Source: Plazaster borealis
Taxonomy: Eukaryota; Echinodermata; Asteroidea; Forcipulatida; Labidiasteridae
Assembly: GCA_021014325.1 (NCBI GenBank)
Contig: CM037476.1
Coordinates: forward strand, 21,116,827-21,180,826
Length of the DNA stretch: 64,000 nucleotides
Reading direction: 5' to 3'
This document shows positions 10,744-21,740 of this stretch, piece after piece; positions within the stretch are counted from its first letter, which is position 1; each line of letters starts with the position of its first letter. Under the pieces are notes generated by a model. The model did not search any database. It saw only the letters and a list, made by a program, of their open reading frames with translations, and had not been told where the DNA came from. The position numbers were made by a program, and so were the translations under genes.

Positions 10744-11700
10744 ATGAATGCTACCACGACCGGCCCTTCGGGTTTGCCCGAGTCGTTCCTTGTTATCCGT
10801 ACTTTTTTCATCGTTATCATTAGTTTGCTGGTCATTTCGGGGAATATTCTATCGATTGCCGTGGTGCGTGAAGTTTCAACTTTAGCCGACAGCACAAAGG
10901 TTTTGATGACTACACTGTCGTTGTATGACTTTACAGTTGGAACTATTTCACTGCTTGCTATTGTGCCGTCAGCCACAGGGAAATGGGTCTACGGACAGTT
11001 CGTTTGTGAAGTTATTGCTATAGTTTCGTTTGCATCTTTCATGATGTCAATTCAATCTGTTGTGTTTCTTAACATTGAACGGTACATCGCCGTCACCAGG
11101 CCGTATCAGTTCCCAGTATGGTGTACCAGACGTCGCTTTAACATACTTGTAGTTGTTGCATCGTGCATTTCCTTTTGTTGTCCAATTGGAATCAAACTAT
11201 TCTTTGGAGTGAAAACAGTTTTCCACAAAGTTCCAGCGACATGTTTTACAGAACACAGCTCTGCGATCGTTGACATTTTGATGCTCATTTTCGGTGACAT
11301 AGTTCCTGTGACAATCATGTTATACGTCTACTACCGGATCATCAAAGTCAGTCAACAGCAAGACCTGCAACTGAACCGCAACCGTCACGAAAAGGTAAAA
11401 GTGGTTCAAGAAAAGATGTTGAAGACATTCCTATTTGTCACTGTTATTTTTGCCGTTTGCTACACACCGAATTTGGTCCTGTACGCGGTTACAACATCGA
11501 TGGGCGTTACCCCTCCTCCAGTTATTGAGTGTGTATCAGTATTGTTGACATTTAGTAACAGCATGTTTAATGTGTTCATCTACTTCTTTTCAATGAGTCT
11601 TTTCGCCAGGTGGCCAAAAGAATCGTACTGGGGCGGTTTGTTTGTTGCAAAAGATCAGTGGCACCAGTTGATATCGAACTGTAAGTCGAAATCACAATGA
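10744..11700 (+). CDS. Class A GPCR, copy 2, with frameshifted C-terminus
   Basis: Intronless 318-codon reading frame, same family as copy 1. Helices 1 to 7 are intact, with ERY at the end of helix 3, CYTP in helix 6 and NVFIY in helix 7. A single G is missing at 11584/11585 relative to copies 1 and 3. After FIY the frame shifts, replacing helix 8 and the Cys-Cys tail with an unrelated 26-residue tail that ends at a TGA at 11698-11700. In the ancestral frame the stop would be the TAA at 11682-11684. Residues up to ERY match copy 3 and those after it match copy 1, so the gene looks like a recombinant. It may encode a receptor with an altered tail, be a young pseudogene, or reflect a sequencing error. 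Confidence 0.8.
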   Translation: MNATTTGPSGLPESFLVIRTFFIVIISLLVISGNILSIAVVREVSTLADSTKVLMTTLSLYDFTVGTISLLAIVPSATGKWVYGQFVCEVIAIVSFASFMMSIQSVVFLNIERYIAVTRPYQFPVWCTRRRFNILVVVASCISFCCPIGIKLFFGVKTVFHKVPATCFTEHSSAIVDILMLIFGDIVPVTIMLYVYYRIIKVSQQQDLQLNRNRHEKVKVVQEKMLKTFLFVTVIFAVCYTPNLVLYAVTTSMGVTPPPVIECVSVLLTFSNSMFNVFIYFFSMSLFARWPKESYWGGLFVAKDQWHQLISNCKSKSQ

Positions 11701-11706
11701 TCAGTG

Positions 11707-12009
11707 CCCGGTTTCATAGAGCTGCTTAACTGCCGTTTTTGTGCTTACTGTGCGAGTTTCGTTTTCATAGCGCTGCTAACCGTAAGCACACGAAAAGGAA
11801 TGCTAACCTTCTGGACCCAATTTCATAAAGCCTGTAAGCACAAAAAATTGCTAAGCACGGAAAAAACTTGCTTAGAAGAAACAGGTAACCAGCCAAAATT
11901 GTATAGAGATTACATTGTTGCCACTGGTTCCCAACTCATTTTTTTGCTTAGCAAACAAATTTGCTAAGCAGTATTTTCTGCTTAACAGCTTTATGAAATT
12001 GGGCCCTGG
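11707..12009. mobile_element. Palindromic MITE downstream of GPCR copy 2
   Basis: A duplicate of 5281-5584, differing only by one A in a homopolymer and isolated bases. It was copied along with the tandem unit rather than inserted independently. Confidence 0.7.
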
Positions 12010-13019
12010 TGATTACTGTTTGCAAATGAGTGGCATAACAAGGCAAATTCATGGTGAACGCACAAGCTGGGGCCGCTTAAAGGGACACGTTGCCTTGGAT
12101 CGGACGAGTTGATCTGAAAAAAGCGTTTGTATAATGTTTTATGTAGACTATAATCAATCATAGCAGAAGCTCACATCTTAGTGGTGTAACTGAAAGGGGA
12201 CAAGTGGTCCTCCTTTCCCCTTAAAAGTTTTCAGACTAAAAGCCCATTTATGATAGCTTTTATGTATACTAGTTTCAATGTTTGAAACAAATTTCTATTT
12301 ACACGCAGACAATTACTGTTTTGGTTTTTAACCCCACGCGTTAGATTATCTTATACAAAATAGATATCGGCATAACAGGAGCACTGAAAAGGGGGCTCTT
12401 TAAAAAATGCAAACAGAAACTGCAGTTTTTAATCAGACAGAAGTGGCGCCTTAAACAAAAACGAAACTTGGTGTAAGCCTACCCCCTGAGCTCCTTAAAG
12501 GTAGGGTCGTAGATTTGTGTTTTTACGTAATGCTGATTTATAGGCGAAATTAGACAGAAATATACAAAGAAAGTTTGAGAGGAGTACAGTGTATACTTAC
12601 TGAGAAAACAGCAGAAAACTGTCACGTCACGGTGTTTTAAAAAGAACTTTTCGTTTGAAAATGAATGCTTTGTTGCATCAGTATTCATCAGTCAAAGAGA
12701 TTTTAATTTTGGTTTATTAATTTCAACAGTTTAGGATTCACTGGTCAAAATAAGATCATTCCAATTCATTAGGTTGCAAAGATCACTAAATTTCGTTAAA
12801 GCCAGCAGCAAGAGGCTGGTCAACCATTCAATTTCATCGATTTTGTAAATTAGTGCTAGAAATTTATCTGAACAATGGTGAAAATAGTATAGTCACGAAT
12901 GTCTATAAAAATGAAATAGAATGATCGAAAGAGAATGACTGAATTATTTTTTTAATGAAGTAGTAAACAAGGAAAAACTTAAAACAACCCCAGTTTGAAT
13001 GATTAAGGGTAACATACCG
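12010..13019. other. Spacer downstream of GPCR copy 2
   Basis: Near-identical duplicate of 5585-6594. Non-coding. Confidence 0.7.
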
Positions 13020-13666
13020 TCACCGACGCCACGAAGTATGCACAGATGTAGATACCAGTAAAAAGTAACAATCGGAGAAAACGGCGTTTAAAGTTGAACG
13101 CTTTTTAAAATCAAGCTTTCCTACAAAATTTCAGGGTATTTTCAGCTAGTTTTTTTACAGTGGTGACTTGATGCATTGAACTTCATATATTATACGGTGC
13201 TTTTTAGTGCTTTTCGTCCTAAGCAATAAAGTAAGAAAACTGCGTGCTATTTCGTGACGTCGAAAATTAACGAAAATTGACATTTTACGTTTTCACGAAG
13301 TAGCACAGCCATGTATTACTAAATGTGAGTTTGTGACCTGGATATTCTAGGTCACGCGCGCGCTACAAACAAGATTGCAGCAGTGCTACTACTTCGTGAA
13401 AACGTTTTTTCACTTTTGAGGTTGGTGTGCGCCGTGTGTTTCAATGTTAAATTGAATCTCAGTGCTACTTCGTGGCGTCAAAAAATGTCGGGTTTGGTGC
13501 AAAGTTGCAAACCCTAATTACCGTAATTAAAAAGTAAAGACCACGAAGCGTTGAAACTTCATGAAGTGTAGGCCTCGGTTAACATTGTTTAAATATGTAA
13601 AAAAAACTGAAATCTGAAAGAAGTGGTTTTGTACACTGTGTGCTATACTTAATGGCGTCGGTGTGA
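13020..13666. mobile_element. MITE with CACGAAGTAGCAC ends, spacer 2
   Basis: Same element and same position as 6595-7241, carried by segmental duplication. Confidence 0.6.
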
Positions 13667-14382
13667 AAAATGAATGCGTGTTGATGGACATGGCATGGTT
13701 TCTGCTCAAAAGTGACCAGGGAATCTATATTCCCCTTCCGTTGTATAACAAGAAATTGTTGTTGTTGTTGTTATCGTTGCTGTTTGTTTTTGTTTTGGGG
13801 GTTGTGTTCTTCTTCGTTTCGAGGAGTTAGGATATATCTGTTTTGCTGGTTGCGTGATATATTATTTTTCAACACAAAGCGAACATTGTTTTATATGGTG
13901 GAAATTAAGATTGTGGAAATTTCGATGTCAAATGAATTGCAAATACCTTAAAGTGCATGTCGTGCTTTTTCTAAGCCGGAAAGAACAACTTATCTTAATT
14001 AACTTAATTACCTAGATTGTTAAATGTTTTAAGCTGCTGCTTAATGGGGTATTAGAGAAGTTGATACAATGAACGAAAAATCCAATATGGATGATTAGTG
14101 GCACAAATTTGAAAACGAAAAATAAAAAAGGCTGTTCCAGCCTTTTAATCCTTAGACATACAAATTTGCATATTACAGCAGTCCAACCATGAATATTCAC
14201 AAGATATATACAAGCTGCACACAGTGTGCGTATCATACATGTCGCCTTTATTGTGGAGGTATACGTCTTTCTCAATTGTTATGCATGACGTCATCATTGT
14301 AATCCCAAATGAGGCTTCAGGCGTGAGGCTGCAGGCGCAACGCCAAGTGGTGATCACAGATTTCGCGGCCGTGATTGGTTAA
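13667..14382. other. Spacer, no gene
   Basis: Duplicate of 7242-7950. It keeps an 11-base stretch (CTTAGACATAC, about 14150) that unit 1 lacks but unit 4 has in variant form, so unit 1 probably lost it. Confidence 0.6.
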
Positions 14383-15058
14383 CCACCACCATCACCACCA
14401 ACGCGACCACCATCATTACCATCACCATCACTAGCATCACCACCGTCAACACCAACACCACCATCACCATCACCACTACAACCACCATCATCAGTACACC
14501 GCCAACAACACCACCACCATTAACACAACCACCACCACCATCCCTACCACCATTCCCACCACCATCATCACCACATCCACAACCACAATCATCAGTACAC
14601 CGCCAACAACACCACCACCATTAACACAACCACCACCACCATCCCTACCACCATCCCCACCACCACAACCACCACCACAACCACCATTATCAGTACACCG
14701 CCAACAACACCACCACCATTAACACAACCACCACCACCATCCCTACCACCATCCCCACCACCATCCCCACCACCATCATCACCACCACCACAACCACCAT
14801 CATCAGTACACCGCCAACAACACCACCACCATTAACACAACCTGCACCACCATCCCTACCACCATCCCCACCACCATCATCACCACCACCACAACCACCA
14901 TTATCAGTACCATCACCACTATCACCACCACTATCACAACCACCACCACCACCATCAACACAACCACCACATCGCCACTATCACCACCATCACAGCCACC
15001 ACAACCACCACCGTAACCACCATCAACACAACCTACCACCACCACCACCACCACCACT
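14383..15058. repeat. CAC-rich minisatellite, spacer 2
   Basis: Copy of 7951-8628 with the same four marker blocks. The two arrays are almost the same length, which is unusual for an old minisatellite and supports a very recent duplication. Confidence 0.85.
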
Positions 15059-15451
15059 AAAATATGTCAGTTGATATAATATGCGCAGGAAGAGTGAAGT
15101 AAGGAGCCTAGTGGAGACTAGGGGAAAATGACCCAAATCGATAAGGAGTCGGGGGTGAGACTTTCGATACTAGGAGATCCGAATGGATTACAGACTGTAT
15201 TGATTTTTCACCGCACTACTTAGATTCTAAAGAAGAGATAATACGCTATACGAAATTAAGTTAGTCTATATCGTTTTTGGACTATTATTAATCACAGGCA
15301 AATCAAACACGCATAGAATTTCATAAACGCCCAAGGTAAGTCAAAGGAACTGGCAAAAGAATATTGTTCCCACGGTAACACTTAAAATTAATTAATGTAA
15401 CCAGCTGACCTAGAAATGTCAGTCATTGATTACGTCTAGAAAGTATTTTAA

Positions 15452-15461
15452 AGGCACCTGG

Positions 15462-15497
<36 letters not shown>

Positions 15498-16311
15498 GAA
15501 GAGTATATGTATATTAACAATAAAACAATTTTTTGAGTAATTGTTTGTCACGATTTATATGTTAAAAAAACTGATAAAGTTGTTTGAAGGTGACTCCGCC
15601 CATCCCTTTTGTGGCGTCAATCGAGGCAGACTTCGCCGCGATCGAACATCGACCCTCGAACTTGCCTGCATTTACGTGCAAGTGGTGAGCTTGTACGTTT
15701 CGTTTGGTTATCCCCAAAAAATGTATTTTTCGTGCATTTTCCCGGCAATGCCGACCAGGTGTATTGCTGCTGGATGCAGCAAAACGACTAAAGATGGGGT
15801 CAGTTAGCATTTGTTTCCTGCAGATTCCTAATATAGGCAGTTACGGGCATCGAAAGTCAGGCTAACGCCGATCCGATTTGTCATCACGGGGCCGCTCGAA
15901 AACCTCGTATTAGCCGTGTTCTCGTTATGACCGTGCTCGTATCTTCCGTTTTTTAAGACAAAGAAACGCGCATGGGACAGTTCAGGACCGGTGAAAACCT
16001 CGTATACACGTCGACTGTACACTCTCCTAAGATTGCATTGGGTGACGTCCGAATACGAAAACGCATCATACTGATCAGGTATCCAGACGTAATGTACAGG
16101 GCCAGACTACACATTTTCTCTTCAAATATCCCGCGCCTCGATTGACGTCACGAACAGCGCCATGTAAACGGGGGCCTATTTTTAAATGTTTAATTAAAAT
16201 AAAAACACAATTTTTTAACCTTAGTTAATTGTTTATTCACATTCCACTCATCAAAATGTATATATTAACGACAAAAGCTTTATTTTGACAAAATACCACT
16301 GCCAGGTGCCT
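15452..16311. mobile_element. Kolobok-like relic, unit 3
   Basis: AGGCACCTGG ends with TTAA at 15448-15451 and 16312-16315; second copy of the 9020-9877 element. Confidence 0.65.
15748..15837 (+). pseudogene. THAP-domain fragment, unit 3
   Basis: Same MPTRCIAAGC start and the same stop after GVS as at 9314, so the inactivation predates the duplication. Confidence 0.55.
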
Positions 16312-17081
16312 TTAAGTTATTCGTTTATGCCACACCCGTAAATTAAATACCGAGTTAAAATGTGTTAGATAATAAATCCACTGGGAGAATATTTATTAAA
16401 TTGGTAAGGTAAATTTCTGAGCATGGTGACCCAATAGGCACAAACATTTGAAAATGACTGGACGTCATAGCTGAAATACCTGCAGTCAATTAGCAATACA
16501 TGTACTCCCTTTTCTGGAATTTGGGTTCATTCCTGCATTTGCCGTCAAGACGAGAGGTCGACTGTAGGGAACAGTTATGTTTCCTTTTCCTTAATTTGTT
16601 AAGTTCAGCCAAATTAGTTTGTATACGTTGCAATTTCTGGGGACTAAACTATTGCCGGCAACAGTATGGCGTTCAAGTGATGAATTGGTCGACCAGTGTG
16701 TGACGTGATGTTCTATCCATAACCCACCAACGTTACGATACTGTTATTTTACTGCAGACTGCCCCGATATCTGGTAGCCTTAATTACTGGGTTTAAACTT
16801 ACAGTAGTGAGATATAAAGATTGTCCTTTGATTTTCAAGAAATAAAGCAACCAATTGAGCAGACCTGCATAATTATTGTTCCAAGGCTTTTCCTTCAACT
16901 CTCCCTGGTTACATTAAGAAACCTATACTGGCATTGATGCTGTGCTTGGGTCTGTTTATTACAAAATCATGCCAATGGCGACCAGCCAAACCTGTATGCG
17001 TAGTTATCACAGTTTCTGTTTCTGGGAACTTGTTATGGTGATTAACGTCACACTGTTGCTGGACTTGTGTGCGAGATGTGT

Positions 17082-17089
17082 TTTATAAA
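17082..17089 (+). promoter_or_regulatory. Candidate TATA box of GPCR copy 3
   Basis: TTTATAAA 96 bases before the ATG, conserved with the other copies. Function inferred. Confidence 0.35.
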
Positions 17090-17177
17090 CGCACTTTACC
17101 GATGTCCATTGAAACGGTTGTCGGTGCTCAAGGAATGCATTGGATTTTGATTGCAGTTTCTAGTTGAAGAATTCACA

Positions 17178-18119
17178 ATGAATGCTACCACGACCGGCCC
17201 TTCGGGTTTGCCCGAGTCGTTCCTTGTTATCCGTACTTTTTTCATCGTTATCTTTAGTTTGCTGGTCATTTCGGGGAATATTCTATCGATTGCCGTGGTG
17301 CGTGATGTTTCAACTTTAGCCGACAGCACAAAGGTTTTGATGACTACACTGTCGTTGTATGACTTTACAGTTGGAACTATTTCACTGCTTGCTATTGTGC
17401 CGTCAGCCACAGGAAAATGGGTCTACGGACAGTTCGTTTGTGAAGTTATTGCTATAGTTTCGTTTGCATCTTTCATGATGTCAATTCAATCTGTTGTGTT
17501 TCTTAACATTGAACGGTACATCGCCGTCACCAGGCCGTATCGGTTCCCAGTATGGTGTACCAGACGTCGCTTCATCATACTTGTAGTTATTGCATCGTGC
17601 GTTTCCTTTTGTTGTCCAATTGGAATCAAACTAATCTTTGGAGTGAAAACAGTTTTCCACAACGTTCCAGCGACATGTTTTACAGAACACAGCTCTGCGA
17701 TCGTTGAAATTTTGATCCTCATTTTCGGTGACATAGTTCCTGTGACAATCATGTTATACGTCTACTACCGGATCATCAAAGTCAGTCAACAGCAAGACCT
17801 GCAGCTGAACCGCAACCGTCACGAAAAGATAAAAGTGGTTCAAGAAAAGATGTTGAAGACATTCCTATTTGTCACTGTTATTTTTGCCGTTTGCTACACA
17901 CCGAAAATGGTCTTGTACGTGGTTACAACATCGATGGGCGTTACCCCTCCCCCAGTTATTGAGTGGGTTGTAGTATGGTTGAAAGTGAGTAACAGCATGT
18001 TTAATGTGTTCATCTACTGTCTATTCAATAAGTCCTTTCGCCAGGTGGCTAAAAGAATCGTACTGGGGCGATTTGTCTGTTGCAAAAGATCAGTGGCACC
18101 AGTTGATATCGAACTGTAA
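17178..18119 (+). CDS. Class A (rhodopsin-like) orphan GPCR, copy 3
   Basis: Intact intronless gene of 313 residues with the family's features: Asn2-Ala-Thr sequon, GN in helix 1, LSLYD in helix 2, WVYG before the helix-3 Cys, ERY, no Trp in helix 4, Pro in helix 5, CYTP in helix 6, NVFIY in helix 7, and a helix 8 ending in Cys-Cys. It differs from copy 1 mainly in the second half, for example RF for QF after the ERY helix, Ile for Met in helix 5, KMVLYVV for NLVLYAV in helix 6, and WVVVWLKV for CVSVLLTF in helix 7. Changes in the helix 6/7 outer half could alter ligand choice (inference). Confidence 0.9.
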   Translation: MNATTTGPSGLPESFLVIRTFFIVIFSLLVISGNILSIAVVRDVSTLADSTKVLMTTLSLYDFTVGTISLLAIVPSATGKWVYGQFVCEVIAIVSFASFMMSIQSVVFLNIERYIAVTRPYRFPVWCTRRRFIILVVIASCVSFCCPIGIKLIFGVKTVFHNVPATCFTEHSSAIVEILILIFGDIVPVTIMLYVYYRIIKVSQQQDLQLNRNRHEKIKVVQEKMLKTFLFVTVIFAVCYTPKMVLYVVTTSMGVTPPPVIEWVVVWLKVSNSMFNVFIYCLFNKSFRQVAKRIVLGRFVCCKRSVAPVDIEL

Positions 18120-18691
18120 GTCGCAATCACAATGATCAGGACATAGGCTATAATTACATAATGTTTTATGTAGACTATAATCAATCATAGCAGAAGCTCG
18201 CATCTTAGTGGTGTAACTGAAAGGGGACAAGTGCTCCTCCTTTCCCCTTAAAAGTTTTCAGACTAAAAGCCCATTTATGATAGCTTTTATGTATACTAGT
18301 TTCAATGTTTGAAACAAATTTCTATTTACACGCAGACAATTACTGTTTTGGTTTTTAACCCCCATGCGTTAGATTATCTTATACAAAATAGATATCGGCA
18401 TAACAGGAGCACTGAAAAGGGGGCTCTTTAAAAAATGCAAACAGAAACTGCAGTTTTTAATCAGACAGAAGTGGCGCCTTAAACAAAAACGAAACTTGGT
18501 GTAAGCCTACCCAATGAGCTCCTTTAAGGTAGGGTCTTAGATTTGTTTTCGTCTGCGTAATGCTGATTTATGGGCGAAATTAGAAAGAAACATACAAAGA
18601 AAGTTTCAGAGGAGTACAGTGTACTTACTGACAGCAGAAAACTGTCACGGTATTTTAAAAAGAACATTTCGTTTGAAAATTAATGCTTCTT
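18120..18691. other. Spacer downstream of GPCR copy 3
   Basis: Homologous to 5706-6250 but without the palindromic MITE block. Non-coding. Confidence 0.7.
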
Positions 18692-20046
18692 TGCATCAGC
18701 AACGGCGCACCCAAGGGGGGGGGCTCGGGGGCTTAAGCCCCCCCCCCAAGAGGGACCCCCCCAAAAAATGGGGGGGGGGAGGAAAGAAAGGAGAGGGAAG
18801 GGGGATGGAGAACAGTCGTACTCGGAGTGGGTGTGTGTGCAATATGTAGTTATTGGGGTTTTTCATTTCCGGTGGCAGGATTTTCTTTTCATTCTATGCC
18901 ATTCGCAATTTTTTTCTTTCTGCCAAAATTTTCTCTTTTATATGAGAGATTCGATAACGCGAGGTGCGAGATGTAAGATGACAGATATTGAACACCATAC
19001 TTTTATGATATCTATCTCACTTTTTAGATTTGCCATAAAAAAACATATTAAGCATTTTGAAACCAACAGGTCACTTTGTCCAGGATAAAATATGTCTCAC
19101 GTTGGTCTCAAGTCGTTCCGGCATTCATTGTTTTCCCGCCTAAAGGATTGCCTGTAGTACTACACTTGAATTTTAGAAACACCTGATAGTAATTTGTTTA
19201 ACCCACAAAGTTTTAATGAATATGCATTAAACCGGATATCGACCAGATCCTAAACGAACGTCATCACACGTTGCTCCCTTTCCGAATGTTTCTTTAAGTC
19301 GGCTATGTGCAGGGAATAAAAAGGCCTGCAATCCTATACCCTTTCCAAATTACACATCACATTTATTCCCAGGTTAAACTTTTAATGTTCACTTTTTAAC
19401 AGTTATCTGATATAAATTAAAATTATCTAACAGTTAAACACCACTTTCGCAAAACGAAGGATTATCTGTAGGATCTGGATTTGCCGCCTACGTATTCATA
19501 GAATTTGCCGCCCAGTGATGAAAAATAGGTAGCACCGCCCACATGAACATTCTTTTCCACAACGTCCGCAGCATCATTATTTAAAACAAAAACTGTTGCC
19601 GACAATGCGGCGTTCACAACATTCTTGGGACTCCATGCTGGCATTATCTGCCTGACACAGTTGAGTGGCAATAAGTTCTAACAAGAGGGAGGCCGAACAT
19701 CACTGAAAACTTGTAATCCAGACTCCAGAAATGTCAGCACGAGATTGGCTCTCGCAAGCTTGGCGTTTATTAGACTTTTCAAATAAAAATTAAAGATGTA
19801 GGCCGATATGATCAGAAGTGCTTAAAAATGTGTCTATTTTTCAAATTTTAAGCATAAAGAGGCTTGATTTTTCACCCCAAAACGCCACAGCCCAGAGCTT
19901 ACGGGGGTTCGCCCCCTGGACCCCCACCGGGCTTCGCCCCTGGACCCCACCAGGGGCCGTCAGGCCGGCCCCTGGACCCCACCCGTTAATTTTTTTTGAG
20001 CCCCCCCCCCCCAAGACATAATCCTGGGTGCGCCGTTGTGCATCAG
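18692..20046. mobile_element. hAT-like DNA transposon insertion with 8-bp target duplication
   Basis: The element spans 18700-20038 (1339 bases). Its perfect 14-base ends CAACGGCGCACCCA are followed by G/C-rich subterminal tracts. It is flanked by the 8-base duplication TGCATCAG at 18692-18699 and 20039-20046. Spacers 1 and 2 have the uninterrupted TGCATCAG site (about 6249 and 12674). An 8-base duplication with CA-starting, GGCG-containing ends is characteristic of hAT elements. Internal ORFs do not resemble a transposase, so it is a non-autonomous derivative. The right subterminal part repeats a CCCCTGGACCCC motif. Confidence 0.88.
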
Positions 20047-20377
20047 TATTCATCAGTCAAGAGAGTTTAATTTTGGTTTATTAATTTCAAAAGTTTAGCA
20101 TTCACTGGTCAAAATAAGATCATTCCAATTCATTAGGTTGCAAAGATCACTAAATTTCGTTAAAGCCAGCAGCAAGAGGCTGGTCAACCATTCAATTTCA
20201 TCAATTTTGTAAATTAGTGCTGGAAATTCATCTGGAGAATGGTGAAAATAATATAGTCATGAATGTTTTTTTAAAAATGAAATAGAATGACCGAAAGAGA
20301 ATGACTGAATTTTGTTTTAAATGAAGTAGTAAAAAAAAACCTTAAAAAATCCCAGTTTGAATGATTAAGGGTAACAT
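20047..20377. other. Spacer 3 continued
   Basis: Homologous to 6260-6590 and to the window start. Non-coding. Confidence 0.7.
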
Positions 20378-20965
20378 GTAACAATCGGAGAAAACGGCGT
20401 TTAAAGTTGAACGCTTTTTCAAATCAAGCTTTTCTACAAAATTTCAGGGTATTTTCAGCTACTTACAGTGGTGACTTGATGCATTAAACTTCATATATAC
20501 TGTGTTTTTAGTGTTTTTCCTCCTAAATTATTAAGCAATAAAGTAAGAAAACTGCGTGCTACTTCGTGACGTCAAAAAATAATCGAAATGGACATTTTCC
20601 ATTGTCACGAAGTAGCACAGCAATGTATTAATATGCGAGTTTGTGACCTGGATAATCTAGGTCACGCGCGCTACACACAAGATTGCAGCAGTGCTACTAC
20701 TTCGTGAAAACGTTTTTTTTTCTTTTGAGGTTGGTGTGCGCCGTGTGTTTCAATAATATGGTAAATTTCAATGTGGCGCCCAAAAAATGTCGGGTTCGGT
20801 GCAAAGTTGCAAACCCTAATTACCGTAATTAAAAAGTAAAGATCATGAAGCGTTGAAACTTCATCAAGTTGTAGGCCTCGGTTAACATTGTTTAAATATG
20901 TAAAAAACTGAAATCTGAAAAAGGGGGTTTTGTACACTGTGTGCTACTTCGTGGCGTCGGTGTGA
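20378..20965. mobile_element. MITE with CACGAAGTAGCAC ends, spacer 3, left end lost
   Basis: Homologous to 6595-7241. About 57 bases at the left, including the left terminal repeat, are deleted. The right end keeps the cleanest version of the terminal motif. Confidence 0.55.
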
Positions 20966-21740
20966 ACAATGAATCGATAGAAATGGCATGGTTTCTGCTC
21001 AAAAGTGACCAGGAAAATCTATATTTTCCCCTTCCTTTGTATAACAAGAAACTGTTGTTGTAGTTGTTTTTGTTGCTTCTTTGTTTTTGTTTTGGGGGTT
21101 TGTTTTCTTCTTCTTTTCGAGGAGTTCGGATGTATCTGTTTTGCTGGTCGCGTGTCATTTTTTTCAACACTAAGCGAACATATTTTATATGGTGGAAATT
21201 AAGATTGTGGAAATTTCGATGTCAAATGAATTGCAAATACCTTAAAGTGCATGCCGTGCTTTTGCTAAGCCGGAAAGAACCACTTATCTTAATTAACTTA
21301 ATCACCTAGATTGTTAAATGGTTTAAGCTGCTGCTTAACGGGGTATTGGAGAAGTTGATACAATGAACGAAAAATCCAATATGGATAATTAGTGGCACAA
21401 ATTTGAAAACGAAAAATAAAAAAGGCTGTTCCAGCCTTTTAATCCTTAGGCATACAAATTTGCATATTACAGCAATCCAACCATGAATATTCATAAGAAT
21501 ACAAGCTACACACAGTGTGCGTATCATACATGTCGCCTTTATTGTGGAGGTATACGTCTTTCTCAATTGTTATGCATGACGTCATCATTGTAATCCCAAA
21601 TGAGGCTTCAGGCGTGAGGCTGCAGGCGCAACGCCAAGTGGTGATCACAGATTTCGCGGCTGTGATTGGTCACTGCAAAATGTGGCAGGCCTTTCCCTTG
21701 GTTTTCTTGATTATAACATTTTCTATTCTTGTCTGATGAT
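20966..21740. other. Spacer 3, distal part, no gene
   Basis: Homologous to 7242-7950. Where units 1 and 2 continue into the CAC minisatellite, this copy continues into TCACTGCAAAATG sequence and the repeat homology ends. Confidence 0.65.

Larger units (their letters stand above)
8750..15181. repeat. Tandem unit 2 of the GPCR array
   Basis: A 6.43-kb unit. Upstream of and through the first half of its receptor it matches unit 3; from there onward it matches unit 1. The flanking spacers 5259-10743 and 11685-17177 are nearly identical, with roughly ten substitutions found by eye plus small indels. Confidence 0.85.
15396..16913. mobile_element. TTAA-flanked insertion with 9-bp inverted ends, unit 3
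   Basis: Same element as 8964-10479. TTAA flanks are at 15392-15395 and 16914-16917. The poly-T at about 15463-15494 is longer than in unit 2. Confidence 0.7.
15182..21740. repeat. Tandem unit 3 and the following spacer
   Basis: The unit shares the TTAA-flanked insertion and the 135-base upstream deletion with unit 2. It lacks the 5281-5584 MITE block and carries a private hAT-like insertion in its spacer. Confidence 0.8.

Noticed and set aside
18619..19088. ORFs over the left end of the hAT-like insertion
   Set aside because: They span the G/C-rich subterminal tract and junction and show no transposase motif.
19462..19671. 69-codon minus-strand ORF inside the hAT-like element
   Set aside because: Too short and unlike hAT transposase; possibly chance.
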